From Dromiciops gliroides (Eukaryota > Chordata > Mammalia > Microbiotheria > Microbiotheriidae), in contig NC_057861.1 in NCBI RefSeq assembly GCF_019393635.1, forward strand, positions 460,664,330 through 460,728,329: a stretch of DNA of 64,000 nt, read 5' to 3'. The notes beneath the pieces were generated by a model. That model was not told where the DNA came from. It did not search any database and saw only the letters and a list, made by a program, of their open reading frames with translations. Shown here piece after piece: positions 54,310 through 64,000 of the stretch (within the stretch, counting starts at the first letter, position 1; the number at the start of each line of letters is the position of its first letter). Both the position numbers and the translations under genes were made by a program.

Positions 54310-54880
54310 TGTGGCATTTAAAAAGTTCAAGAGACATAATTTCTAGGTAGTTTAATTATTTTATTTATAATACCAGTATTTTAAATAAAAGATCAGTGAC
54401 TTGGGGGCAGCTGGATGGCGCAGTGGTTGAGGCACCGGCCCTGAATTCTGGGGTACCTGAGTTCAAATCCAGCCTCAGACACGTGACACTTACTAGCTGT
54501 GTGACCCTGGGCAAGTCACTTAACCCCCATTGCCTACAAAAAAACCCCAGAAAACAGACAAACAAACAAACAAAAAGATCAGTGACACTCTCAAATGCCA
54601 AAGACAATCAGAGTGGGCAGTCTCCAGTTTATATGCCCTTGGAAGAGGGGTATTCCCAAGAGTGACAATCAATTCTGATTGGTTAACAATAAGAGAATAA
54701 ATATTACAATGAGGGGCTGAGAGTGACATTTCCTCAAAGAGAAACTATCCCTATATCTACCACCCCCAGCCTTGGGCTGTCTGTTCAAAGAATTTATCCC
54801 CATCCAAACCTGAGTAGAACACAATGGCTTCCCCACCTAGGTGGGGTCCAAACAAGATTGTTAAGAAAATTAATCTAATC
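54310..54880 (-). mobile_element. Possible LTR fossil, minus strand
   Basis: The DNA on both sides of the SINE reads as one unit with a minus-strand AATAAA near 54360-54370. It matches no LINE or SINE family. LTR origin is a guess from style, and ends are not defined. Confidence 0.25.
54401..54572 (+). repeat. WSINE1-like SINE
   Basis: Plus copy with duplication aaaagatcagtgac (54387-54400 and 54573-54586) and a caaa-unit tail. Confidence 0.92.
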
Positions 54881-55064
54881 TCATTATTAGTAAAGTTCTT
54901 GAAGTGACTAAGCTTTTGAAATGAGGGCTTTAGAAAAAGGAGGAAACTCTGCTTCTCCCCAAATCATTGGTTGTAAATAATTCTTTCATTGGTGTGGAAA
55001 TTCCTTCCATTAATATAGTTTGTACCTGGTCTATAAAAGCAATCTTATAGTGTTGACTGGTGCA

Positions 55065-55235
55065 CTAAGAGGTTCATTGACTTGCCTTGTCACACAACTA
55101 GTATGTGTCAGAGGCAAGGCTAGAACCCAGATCTTTCACTCCACTGTGCTGTCTCTGATGGTTCCAGAGATCTGTGCTTAGCACAGTGTTCTGCACATGG
55201 TAAATATTTAGTAATGCTTGTTGAACTGAACTGAA
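55065..55235. repeat. MIR relic (-) followed by L2 3' end (+)
   Basis: 55065-55155 reversed MIR (gacttgccttgtcacacaac). 55175-55232 L2 3' end (gcttagcacagtgttctgca). Confidence 0.65.
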
Positions 55236-55889
55236 TTTACAGTAATCTTCTAAAAGAACTTCCTTATCCTTTCCGGTGTTCTGGGCTTGAACTCCAAAAG
55301 AAATTCTTTCAATTTTTTTTTTTTGTAACTAGGACTTCAAAGGAGAACACAATGAATGTTTAAAGGCTATGGGGTTTGTTTTATTAGGGGTAGATGAACT
55401 ATGCCATATATGTTGTAAACTTGACTATAGGAACAAGTTAGGCTGATTATCCAATTAGCATGGAAAAATTAAGTACCTTTATAAAGAAATGGGATTTGGG
55501 GAATAATTTAGGCCCTGTGTAACAAATCCTTCCTTAAATGGAGATTGAACATTTAAATAATGAAGTAGAAGTATCATAATTTGAATTTTAAGTGATGACA
55601 CTTGATCTCAGTTAAAATGATCATACTGAATACAGAAATGATTCTGCCAGCAAGTCTTCCCTGATTAATTATACTTAATAAATAAAATCAGGGATTCTGG
55701 ATTATCTATGTCAAGCACTTTTTAGAAATGAGGTTAATGACTTGCTCAAGGACTCACAAGTAGTACTATAAGTAGGTAGGCTAGGTCCTCTTACTCCAAA
55801 TAGAATTCTGTTACGGGTTGTTAACCTTTCCTTCCTTTTGTTTTATTGTTTCTTCATGTTTTGTGGAGTAATTAGCTTCCACTTGCCCA
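55236..55889. other. Mostly unassigned
   Basis: A decayed reversed MIR lies at about 55700-55800 (gaaatgaggttaatgacttg). Nothing else recognised. Confidence 0.4.
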
Positions 55890-56955
55890 GTTCTAATTAT
55901 TAATGAATGATTTCTTCAGTGATCTTTTGTATGTGTTTGCTATTTTGCCAGTTCTGTTTTTTGAGATTTTTTCCCCCTTCAGTCAATTTTTGAGACCAAT
56001 TCTGGTTTTTAGGTGTTATTTTCTTCAGTATTTTTTGTGTCTATTACTAAAGCTGTTAATTTTCTTCATAATTTTCTTGCATCACTTTCATTTCTTTTCT
56101 TATTTTTTCCTCTACCACTCATCTCTTTCTTTAACCTTTCTAGGAATTCTTGTTGGGTTTTTGTCATTCGTATTTTTTTTTTTCCTTTAAGGCTTTGCCT
56201 GTACCTGTTTTCAGATTGTTGTCATCTTCTGAGTTTATGTACTGATCTTTCCTGCCATTGCGGTAGATTTTTATGGTCAAATACTTTTTTGTTGTTATTT
56301 CCTCATTCTCACATTCTATTTCTTGACTTTGAACTTTATTTTAAAGTTGGGCTCTGCTCACCTGGAAGTGGAGAGGCACTGTCCTAGGCTTCAGGTTTTT
56401 TTTGTGCTACTCTTTTCAGAGTTGCAAGTTTTCTGTGCTTTTAAGGTGGCATGATCTGGGAAGAGTTGTGGTGGTCACTGCTCTCCTGGTCTGTACTCTG
56501 GTCTTTACCCAAGAATGGCTCCTGCTTCTTTGTAATGAACCACAAGTCTTCCTCCCCTCCCTTGAACTGTGACCCAGAACTATGTATGGGCAATAGAGTT
56601 GCTATCAGTGCCAGCTGTACCCAGTGTCAGCAAAAGGGTCCCCTGTAACCAGTTGTTTGATTTCTTTTCTGTCCCTGGGCTGAGAGCTCCTGAAGCTGCT
56701 GTTGTCACAGATACCTCTAAGGGCCACAGTTGGTACTGCTACTGCTTGGGCTCTGGACTAGCCCCCTCCCAGTGTCACAGACCTTTCCTGCCAACCTTCT
56801 GAGTTGTTTTAGGCAGAAAAATGTCTCACCCTCACTTTTTGTTGACTCCACTGATTTGATTTGATTTGAGATGTTAATTTAAAGTTGTTGGGAAGGGAGT
56901 ATTGGAAGAATTTGGCTGGGTTGCTGCCTCTACTCTGTGAATCCCCTTCCTGCTC
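55890..56955 (-). repeat. L1 5' UTR and start of ORF1, minus strand
   Basis: 56160-55900 read in reverse gives an ORF1 N-terminal coiled-coil style stretch (TQQEFLERLKKEMSG...). 56170-56955 is the reversed 5' UTR (cagtgtcacagacctttcctgc, aatgtctcaccctcactttt). Most L1 copies lose the 5' end; this one keeps it and lacks everything downstream. Confidence 0.65.
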
Positions 56956-56974
56956 CTGCTTTCTTATCAATGGC

Positions 56975-57062
56975 CTTAGATGTAGAATCTTTGGATCAAA
57001 AGTTATGGCCACTTTATTTTGGTCATTTTATTTGCATAGTTTTAAATTGTTTTTCAAAACAT
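56975..57062 (-). repeat. Old L1 ORF2 end relic
   Basis: tctttggatcaaaagttatgg, catagttttaaattgttttt: reversed L1 near the ORF2 stop, strongly diverged. Confidence 0.45.
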
Positions 57063-57109
57063 GGTAAAATCACAACAAAACCAGAATAAAAGGAATTATC
57101 AGAACCTAT

Positions 57110-57295
57110 TACATATAGCTTTATAATGCCAAAACCTGAGAATACAAAAAGAATAGAGGAATGCCTTCAAAAATTAAAAATATCTAAATTAAAGGTAGAC
57201 CAAAAAGAGATGTTAAATAATGCATTATCTGAAAAGGAAATGGAAGTACCTACAAAGAAACTGCCAAAAGGGAAAGGAGGGACCAACAACTTCTG
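57110..57295 (+). pseudogene. L1 ORF2 fragment, + strand
   Basis: Encodes RIEECLQKLKISKLKVDQKE then SEKEMEV..KKLPKGKG, the L1 ORF2 block just before the reverse transcriptase palm. Homology stops near 57295. The open frame to 57404 continues into unrelated sequence. Confidence 0.7.
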
Positions 57296-57529
57296 GTTCT
57301 GGATTTATAGGACAAATTCATGTAGTGCCGGTACTACACAAATTATTTGCAAAAATGGAGCTGTTCTGAAAGAAATCCCTGGATTCCAAGAAAATGTTCT
57401 GTGAGACAGTGAATGGCATAGTTGTTCAGTATTATGAATTCATATTGTCACTATCATTTATTAAAAATTTTTTATCTCTTCATCTTTTTGTGTATTTTAT
57501 CTATCTACATAGATTTTAAACATTTTTTC

Positions 57530-57715
57530 AAATCCTGCTTTGATACTTAGCTGTATGAGCAAAGGTAAACCTCTCAGAGCCTTAATTTCCTCATTTGTAA
57601 AATGGGAATAATAATAATAACTCTCTCACAGTGTTATTGGGAGGCTCATGTAAGCAAATATATGTAAAAATACTTTGTAAACTTCAAAGGCTATATAATG
57701 TCATTGTTGTTTTTG
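57530..57715 (+). repeat. MIR-type CORE-SINE
   Basis: cttagctgtatgagcaaagg, cctcatttgtaaaatgggaa, aatactttgtaaacttcaaa. Confidence 0.78.
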
Positions 57716-58147
57716 TTGTTGTTACTATTAATTTTTAGATCCCAGAAACCTGCATACCCCATACAGGGGTCAAGAGGCACCTTTTGATATATCTTTTGGT
57801 TGGTTACCAGTCTATATATATTTACAAGGACAATAAAACCAGCATGCAGAAGATAATTTCTATACTCTAGCATGTCAGAAGGGAAAATAGAAAGATTTCT
57901 TAGCAGATTCCCTCCCCCTTAAAGATTAGTGGGAATATCTTTTAATTTGTGGCTTGATGAGCATTATAAACTTTAATAACTTGGCATAGTGGAAATAACT
58001 CTGAACTGGAATTCAAGATAACTGATCCCAGTCCTTCTAAAAGTAACTGGTGGTATGAATTAGGCCCATTAGTCTCTCAACACTATGCCACCTGGCATAA
58101 AATTTCAGTAAACTTTGTTTCGAAAATCTTAGTATTGCAGGGGGAAA
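57716..58147. other. Unassigned stretch
   Basis: Nothing recognised. Confidence 0.4.
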
Positions 58148-58385
58148 GGCAGCTAGGTGGTATAGTGTATAGAGTGCTGGGCCTGGAGTCAGAAAAACTC
58201 ATCTTCCTGGGTTCAAATCTCATCTCAGACACCTAATTAGCTGTGTGACCCTGGGTAACACACTTAATCCTGTTTATATGAGCTGGAGAAGGTAGTGGCA
58301 AACCACTCCAGTATCTTTGCCAAACAATCTCAAATGGGGTAACAGAGTCAGACATGGCTTAAATGACTGAATGACAATAACAACA
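58148..58385 (+). repeat. MAR1-type CORE-SINE
   Basis: Complete plus copy: ggcagctaggtggtatagtg, atcttcctgggttcaaatct, ggcaaaccactccagtatct, tcagacatggcttaaatgac. Confidence 0.9.
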
Positions 58386-58552
58386 AAATTTCAGGGAGAA
58401 GACTTGATGATATTGGTCAGTCTTGTTTTCCCTTCAAAGTTCATTAATAACTCTTAGTTTGCAGAATTCTCAGGGAATTATCCTGAGAAATAGCAGCAAT
58501 AAGTAACACTTGTCCATTGCTTCAAGGATTTGCAAAGTGCTTTGCATATATT

Positions 58553-58591
58553 CTTTTTTTCATAAAAGTATTTTATTCTTTTCCAGTTACA
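58553..58591 (-). repeat. 39-bp L1 insertion
   Basis: Only the last few dozen bases of L1 (cataaaagtattttattc then ttttccagttac, reversed) lie between two copies of ttgcatatatt (58542-58552 and 58592-58602). An extreme 5' truncation at insertion. Confidence 0.85.
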
Positions 58592-58602
58592 TTGCATATA
58601 TT

Positions 58603-59554
58603 TTTACATATGAAATGAGCAAGTGGTCATTACTACTAGAATCAATTTATTTCTTTAAAGAGCTTTGCCTTGTAAAACTGCATGTAAATGGCAGCATCAT
58701 TCTTTTTCATATAGGTAGGATTTGTTTGGGTCTTAAATTTTAAAATCTTTTCCCTTTATTTAGAGTCAAAATGCTCTGGGATTGAATTTTAGTAGTATGT
58801 GCACGCATAATATGCTTTTTGAATTTGTGGTCATATGGCTAGATTTTTTTGGTATATGAATTATTAATTAGTGAGAAGCCACTTCTGTTAGCAATTTTGT
58901 GTTCTCCTACAGTTGTGTTTTTGATTTTGTCTAAATGATTCATTTGACATCAAGAACCCCATTCTAGTTGTGTTGAACCTAGAATTGTTTGGGGGCTGTT
59001 TTTGGTCATGTGTGCTCACAACTAATTGCAACTCAGTCTATTCATTTTATGCTTAAAAAGATAACAATAGTATTACTACAGTTATTAATGTTTTTCATTT
59101 TAAGTGAAAACATTTGCTCATTAAATTTGGGAATAAAACTTTAACATAGACAATTTCCCCAACTATGAAATGTTGACAAATAACCCACACATTGTTTTAT
59201 ATTTTTATGGAAAGATTTAACATGTGTTAATGTTTATAATGCCCCTTTAATGCATCTTTTCACAACATTTTAACATGAGAAAATTAATTGGAATAATTCC
59301 ATGAGCTGGAACAGAAAGATTTAAGTCATTTACACAGCCAAATGATGAAATAGTTCCAAAGTTCTGATGTCTGGACCTCAAAGTCACATTACTAATTTTA
59401 AAAAGACTTGTTAATTTTTTTCCCATATACTGTTACCATGTGATAGCCATTTTTGACAGACAAGAAAGGTGGAGTATTTAGGACATGGAAAAAAAGAATA
59501 ACGAAAAGGGGAAAGTGACTTTTATATTTTTTCTGTCTGAAAGACTGAGTAAAT
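58603..59554. other. Unassigned AT-rich stretch
   Basis: Nothing recognised. Confidence 0.4.
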
Positions 59555-59680
59555 ACAGGATGTACCCACTTTTTATTTTGCAAGGATACATTCTTGAAAA
59601 TTTTGTCACAGAAAGTGTTATTGAAATTGGATCCTATTTTCCTATAGAAAATGTTAGACCTCCAAAGAATCCTAGTTTGA
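59555..59680 (+). mobile_element. Possible DNA transposon end
   Basis: caggatgtacccactttttat, gcaaggatacattcttgaaaa, ggatcctattttcctatagaa resembles the end region of Tigger-type elements. No second end seen. Confidence 0.3.
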
Positions 59681-59724
59681 TGACTTATTGTGTCAAGGAG
59701 GTGGCTAAATATATAGAATGATGA

Positions 59725-59880
59725 ACCATTCTGGAGTCAGAAAGACCTGAGTTCAAATATAGGCTCAGACATTTACTAGCTATGTGAACCCTGAGCCAGT
59801 CACTTAACCTTTATCTCTGTTTCTTCATCTATAAATTGGAGATAATAATAGTGCCAACCTCCCAAGATTGAGGAGAAAAT
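59725..59880 (+). repeat. MIR-type CORE-SINE
   Basis: gagtcagaaagacctgagtt, tgagccagtcacttaacctt, gagataataatagtgccaac. Confidence 0.82.
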
Positions 59881-60148
59881 GTGTGTATATATATATATAT
59901 ATATCAGTTAACAAGTATTTACTGAATGACAGGCACTGAGAATATATGTACCAAGAATAAAACAATCCCTACTTGCTAAGAAGTTTATATTATAATGTAG
60001 GAGACAAGAAATAAATTTTAAAATAGATTTAGTATAAATATAAAGGTAATAAATACTATACACATACATGAAATAATTTGCAAGGAGAAGACATTAGTAA
60101 TTGGGGGCCTCAAGAAAGGCTTCATGTATGTAGAATATGGTGCTTTAG

Positions 60149-60306
60149 CTTCTTTTTTTTTGTTTTGTTTTGTGGGGCAATGAGGGTTAAGTGACTTGTC
60201 CAGGGTCACACAGCTACTATGCATCAAGTGTCTGAGGTCATATTTGAACTCAGGACCTCCTGAATCCAGGGCCAGTGCTTTATCCACTATGCCATCTAGC
60301 TGCCCC
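60149..60306 (-). repeat. WSINE1-like SINE in L2
   Basis: Full-length minus copy. ctttagcttc at left and ccttcagctg at right are a loose target repeat. Confidence 0.9.
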
Positions 60307-60519
60307 CTTCAGCTGTATTTTAAAGGAAGAAGAGGACCCTGTGAGGTGGAGATGTGAGGGGAGTACATACCTGAAAGGTGGTAGAGCCAGTGTGCCAAGT
60401 CATGGAGCATTTGGAGCATGATATATGAGGAGAAACAGAAGAGATCAATATGACTGAAAAGGTACATCGGAATCAGAAGAAGGGTTTTAAAACCTACCAA
60501 GAGGAAGCTCTAGAATGAA

Positions 60520-61430
60520 TACTTTCTTTGAAAAGATAGAAGTTTGCAAGTATCAAACAAACATTACCAAAAAATAAAATTTATTTTTATAGGAAATGGC
60601 TCATTACTGAGGGTAGGAGTCATTTCCAAATCTGTCTCTGTACAATCAGAGCTTAGTGTACTGTTAGAGCAAAGAATAAAATTAATACCAAACTACAAGG
60701 GTGTGAAAACAAGTAGAAGAAGTGGTATACAATGAAGAATAAAGTAGGCTGTTGATTTTGATAAATGGCACATAGATAAAAGGACATATAATGAAACAGA
60801 CAACCACCATTTCCTAAAAAAAAAATAATTGAGTGTGAATTATCATGAGTAAATCAAAAGAGTTTAGAAGCCATCTCTGTCAGCAGATCTTTGATCTCCT
60901 TGTTAAGTCAACACTGATTTAAAATGTAAACTCATTTGTAAAATCTTACGGATGAGAAAGGTGAAAGATGAAAAGCATTACCTTATAAAACAATGTAAGA
61001 AGCAATGAATAGAAAAACAAATTTATGGAAAACTTGGCCAGAAACCCAATTAAACAAAATCATCCTGAGGGCATTTATGGAGTATTTACTAAAGGACAAG
61101 CAACAGACAGAAAAATGGAGGTGATTTGTAAGATTTTTACAAGGTTTCACCTCGATGACAGTGGAGCTATTGCATTTGGACCCTTTATGTCACTATGTAA
61201 TATGGGCAGAATGAGAAGTGTGCAGATGGTGTTGAGGAAAGCAGGTACTACTGTATGGGAACGGCAACTTGAACACATATACACAGAGGAGGACTGTGTG
61301 GGAGAATATGCAGTTTTGAAGGAGTTGAGAGATTGATTCTCAAAGTATATAAAAAAAGAGAAACTAAAGCTACTACACCACCATGTGTCCAACGGTCAGC
61401 GCTGTGTGTTAAGACTATTAATTTGGTTCT
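60520..61430. other. Unidentified 0.9-kb block inside L2
   Basis: Sequence between two halves of the L2 copy matches no family I know. It contains a 103-codon frame on + (61025-61336) beginning MENLARNPIKQNHPEGIYG, with FTRFHLDDSGAIAF and RKAGTTVWERQLEHIYT. No membrane segment or known domain is evident. It may be an insertion of an unrecognised element or a processed pseudogene fragment. Confidence 0.35.
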
Positions 61431-62109
61431 GGGTGGTGGATGGATTGAGGATGGGAGAGACTTGAGTCAGGAAGACCAGTTTAGGAAGTTTTTATAGTTC
61501 TTTAGGTGAGATGTGATAAGGGCCTTAACTTGGGAATTAATGGAGAGGAAGCAGGTGTGAGATGCCTTGTAAAATTGATAAGATTTGACAGCCCATTGGA
61601 TAGGAAGGATAAGTGAGGGTGAAGACTAAAGGATTATTCCTAGATTGTGAGTTTGGGTGACTAGAACCAGATGATGCACAGAAAAGGACCAGGGAATCTA
61701 GGTGGAGTTGGGGGAAAGAAAGATAATGAGCTCAGTTTTAGAAGTGTGGAATTTGAGGTGTTCAGGAGGCAGTTGAAATGATTTAGATGCCCCAGGCATC
61801 TATCTTATAGATCCATAGATACAGGATCTTGAAAAAGATATTCAAGGCCCTTCCTCTGATTTTAGAGCTGCCTCAAAGTACTGTTTTTAGTGCTTTAGTA
61901 TGTAGTTAATGATGTCTCCCACTTGAAAGGCATTTTAAAAGTATAGACTAACCCAGCATTTCTCTCTTCATTTTCTCTTACAACCTCAGTTTTTCACAAC
62001 TATAACTGCTCAGAATCAGACCAAATAAAGGATATCTGTCCCTAGTAAACGTTCTTGAGTCACTTTTTCTTACTCTTTACCAGCACAGTACCTACTTGAT
62101 CATTTGTTG

Positions 62110-62165
62110 TCAGAAAAGCTTGTAGAAGTTGGGATTTTAGTTGAGACCTGAAAGAAGTTATAAGA
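62110..62165 (-). repeat. L2 3' UTR relic
   Basis: agcttgtagaagttgggatt then ttagttgagacctgaaagaa matches the reversed L2 3' UTR. Confidence 0.6.
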
Positions 62166-62280
62166 ATAATTAGTAGATTATTATAACGAATTTTCAAAAA
62201 GGAGCTTCAAGTCATACCATGGAATTATGATAACATATATAAAATAGTATTTCTACCACCTTTGCTCTTATCTTGTTTCT

Positions 62281-62450
62281 TTTTCTTTTCTTCTTTTTTT
62301 TTTTTTTTTTTTGGTGAGGCAGGCAATTGGGGTTAAGTGACTGCCTAGGATCACAAAGCTAGTAAGTGTTAAATGTCTGAGTCCGGATTTGAACTTAGGT
62401 ACTCCTGAATCCAGGGCCAGTGCTCTATCCACTGTGCCACCTAGCTGCCC
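62281..62450 (-). repeat. WSINE1-like SINE
   Basis: Minus copy with duplication cttatcttgtttct (62267-62280 and 62451-62464). One small duplication within it (gaggcaggcaatt). Confidence 0.93.
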
Positions 62451-62515
62451 CTTATCTTGTTTCTAATAAGGATTAAGGCAGGAAATTTGAACTATAGCAC
62501 TCAATGAGTTAGCGC

Positions 62516-62560
62516 GCTCTCTCTCTCTCTGTCTATCAATCTATCTATCTAGCATCTATA
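62516..62560. repeat. TC and TATC microsatellite
   Basis: ctctctctctc followed by tctatctatc units. Confidence 0.85.
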
Positions 62561-62826
62561 TACACAATTTACCATTTGGGGTTATGTTGTCATAGATTCA
62601 GAGGACTTTTTTGGTCTAAGCCCATTAAAAAGTATAATCCATGAGTCCCCACAGATGTGTTTATATTTGCTGGCCAGCTAGAGGACATAATTCAAAGTAC
62701 AAGGATTTAATGAAATAGCAAAGGTAGTGCAGGGAATGGATCTGTGATCTTATTCATATAGGGAGCTCCCAGATGAAACTTTGTCTACCATCCTACATCA
62801 GCACTTTTCTCTGTAACATAAAGTCT

Positions 62827-62976
62827 TTTTTTTTTTTTTTAGTGAGGCAATTGGGGTTAAGTGACTTGCCCAGGGTCACACAGCTAGTAAGTGTTAAGTG
62901 TCTGAGGCTGGATTTGAACTCAGGTACTCCTGACTCCAGGGCCGGTGCTATATCCACTGCGCTACCTAGCTGCCCC
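62827..62976 (-). repeat. WSINE1-like SINE
   Basis: Full-length minus copy; tgtaacataaagtct at left and tgtaacatatagtct at right. Confidence 0.93.
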
Positions 62977-62999
62977 TGTAACATATAGTCTTAATGGTC

Positions 63000-64000
63000 A
63001 GTTGCCCAGAGTATGGAAAAGTTAAGTGAATTGTCCATGGTCATGGCCAGAATATGTCAGATGTTGATCTTGATCTCATACTTAAACCAACACAGTCATC
63101 TCTCTATTCACTGCATTGTTTTTCCTAAGAAAAACACCATCCCATCACCCTCAATAAACCTAATACATACTCTTTTCTCAATACATGTACCATCAGTGGG
63201 TCGAATGAGTAGAAGCACGGAACATAGTGGTGATGCTAGCTTCTGGCTTTACCTGGACTCCTCAGGTGAGGAGCTAGTCCTTCTTCACATGAGGATAAAT
63301 ATTAGCATTGTAGATTTTCCTCCCTCTACAGCCTAATAGCGTAGTAGAAAATTCACACATCCAGATATGTGACCGGGGCCTGTCTGTTCTTTTTGGGTCT
63401 TGCAGGGAAGAGGTGTCCTTTCCAGAAGGCTAGGGTGTGCCAACTATAATCCTTTTACTCCCCCCCTTTCACAATTGGAGCTCTTCAGAAGAGGAATGCC
63501 TCAGAAGGCAGTGTGTTTTCCTTCATGGAGACTACATATGAGTTGGAGAAGATATGTGTTCAGTTAAGGTGTTCCAAGGTCCTTTCCAATTCTGATATTC
63601 TTTAAATTATGTGAGTTAGAAAGCAATAACTTGTGGGAATGGCAGGATAGGGAGATCTGAGCATACTTGTAGATGTCAAGGAAGGAGTCAGGGAAATGGT
63701 CATGGAGGCAAGCCATTCAGGAGGGCATCAATTACAACAATAGAGGTCTTGACCTTGGGGAGGAAAAGGGTCACCTTTTCCTCAGAGACCAATGCACAGG
63801 AGAGAATGGGACATGTGAAAATTACTAGGTAGATTTGGGCAATAGTTGATTAAAGTTATTTCCTGAAGAAGCAATTAAATGTCATTAGGGTCTTGACTCA
63901 TCCCACTCTTAAAAGAACTAGTAATTATCCAAAAAGGACAAGATTTGAGAGCAGTTAATTAACTTTTCCAACATATTAACTGAAATTTGTAGAAATTGTC
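63000..64000. other. Mostly unassigned, with two MIR relics
   Basis: 63000-63130 is a decayed reversed MIR (gttgcccagagtatgg, gttaagtgaattgtccatgg). 63545-63605 is a MIR-type tail (aggtcctttccaattctga). Nothing else recognised to the window end. Confidence 0.45.

Larger units (their letters stand above)
59905..61800 (-). repeat. L2 LINE, minus strand, split twice
   Basis: Starts at the reversed 3' end (aagtatttactgaatgacagg), 3' UTR to 60510, then ORF2 from 61430 (gagagacttgagtcaggaag, tcctagattgtgagtttggg, gataatgagctcagttttag). Interrupted at 60149-60306 and 60520-61430. Confidence 0.82.
36568..64000 (+). other. LNPEP: Presumed LNPEP intron 1 (partial)
   Basis: No further exon is recognised to the window end. 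A long first intron is what I recall for LNPEP. The content is GC-rich for about 400 bp, then almost entirely old and young repeats. Confidence 0.55.

Noticed and set aside
56013-56387. 124-codon hydrophobic frame (FFVSITKAVNFLHNF...)
   Set aside because: Antisense reading of the L1 5' end on the minus strand; hydrophobicity reflects T-rich sequence.
57126-57404. 92-codon frame as a fusion gene after the L1 ORF2 block
   Set aside because: L1 similarity stops near 57295 and the remainder resembles nothing; a chance extension of an L1 fragment.

Overview
This window looks like nuclear DNA from a marsupial. The evidence is the repeat content. There are over 30 copies of a young, roughly 150-bp tRNA-headed CORE-SINE (WSINE1-like), ten copies of a longer CORE-SINE (MAR1-like), marsupial-type L1 3' ends on both strands, an RTE (BovB-like) LINE, and a SINE whose 3' tail resembles RTE. 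Older mammalian L2, L3/CR1, MIR, Tigger1 and hAT debris lies beneath these. The WSINE1-like family is, from memory, typical of Australian marsupials, but I cannot fix the species. Repeat names are recalled and were not searched.

Only one host gene is supported. A CpG-rich promoter at about 36.15-36.95 kb holds a short first coding exon at 36549-36567. It encodes MEPFTS plus the first base of a seventh codon, followed at once by a consensus splice donor. Sequence, phase and setting match exon 1 of LNPEP (insulin-regulated/cystinyl aminopeptidase, IRAP) on the + strand. If so, 36568-64000 is part of intron 1 and 1 to about 36 kb is the upstream intergenic region. No other host exon is recognised; in placental mammals an ERAP gene lies upstream.

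Layout. 1-4 kb: nested SINEs, an LTR-like fossil, an L2 copy and a Tigger1 deletion derivative with two L1 insertions. 4-8 kb: mostly unassigned. 8-13.2 kb: old L1, then RTE-type LINE pieces on the minus strand. 13-22 kb: SINE-rich, with a three-deep nest at 16-17 kb. 22.5-23.9 kb: an L1 3' end that seems to have carried about 540 bp of flanking DNA, bounded by a 16-17 bp target-site duplication. 24.6-27.1 kb: the longest L1. 27.9-34.2 kb: L2 and an hAT-like MITE, each split by later insertions. 34.7-37 kb: GC-rich promoter region.

The presumed intron continues with an L2 split by four or more insertions (39.5-42.4 kb), an ancient L3/CR1 copy (43-44.9 kb), the SINE/RTE chimera (46.4 kb), two solo-LTR fossils (47.4 and 51.1 kb), an L1 5' end without its 3' end (55.9-57 kb), a 39-bp L1 insertion (58.55 kb), and an L2 split by an unidentified 0.9-kb block (60.5-61.4 kb). 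Most long open frames here are read-through of SINEs, L1 or L2, not genes. No convincing undescribed system is present. The best leads are the LNPEP promoter exon, the L1 3' transduction, and the insertion order readable from intact target-site duplications.
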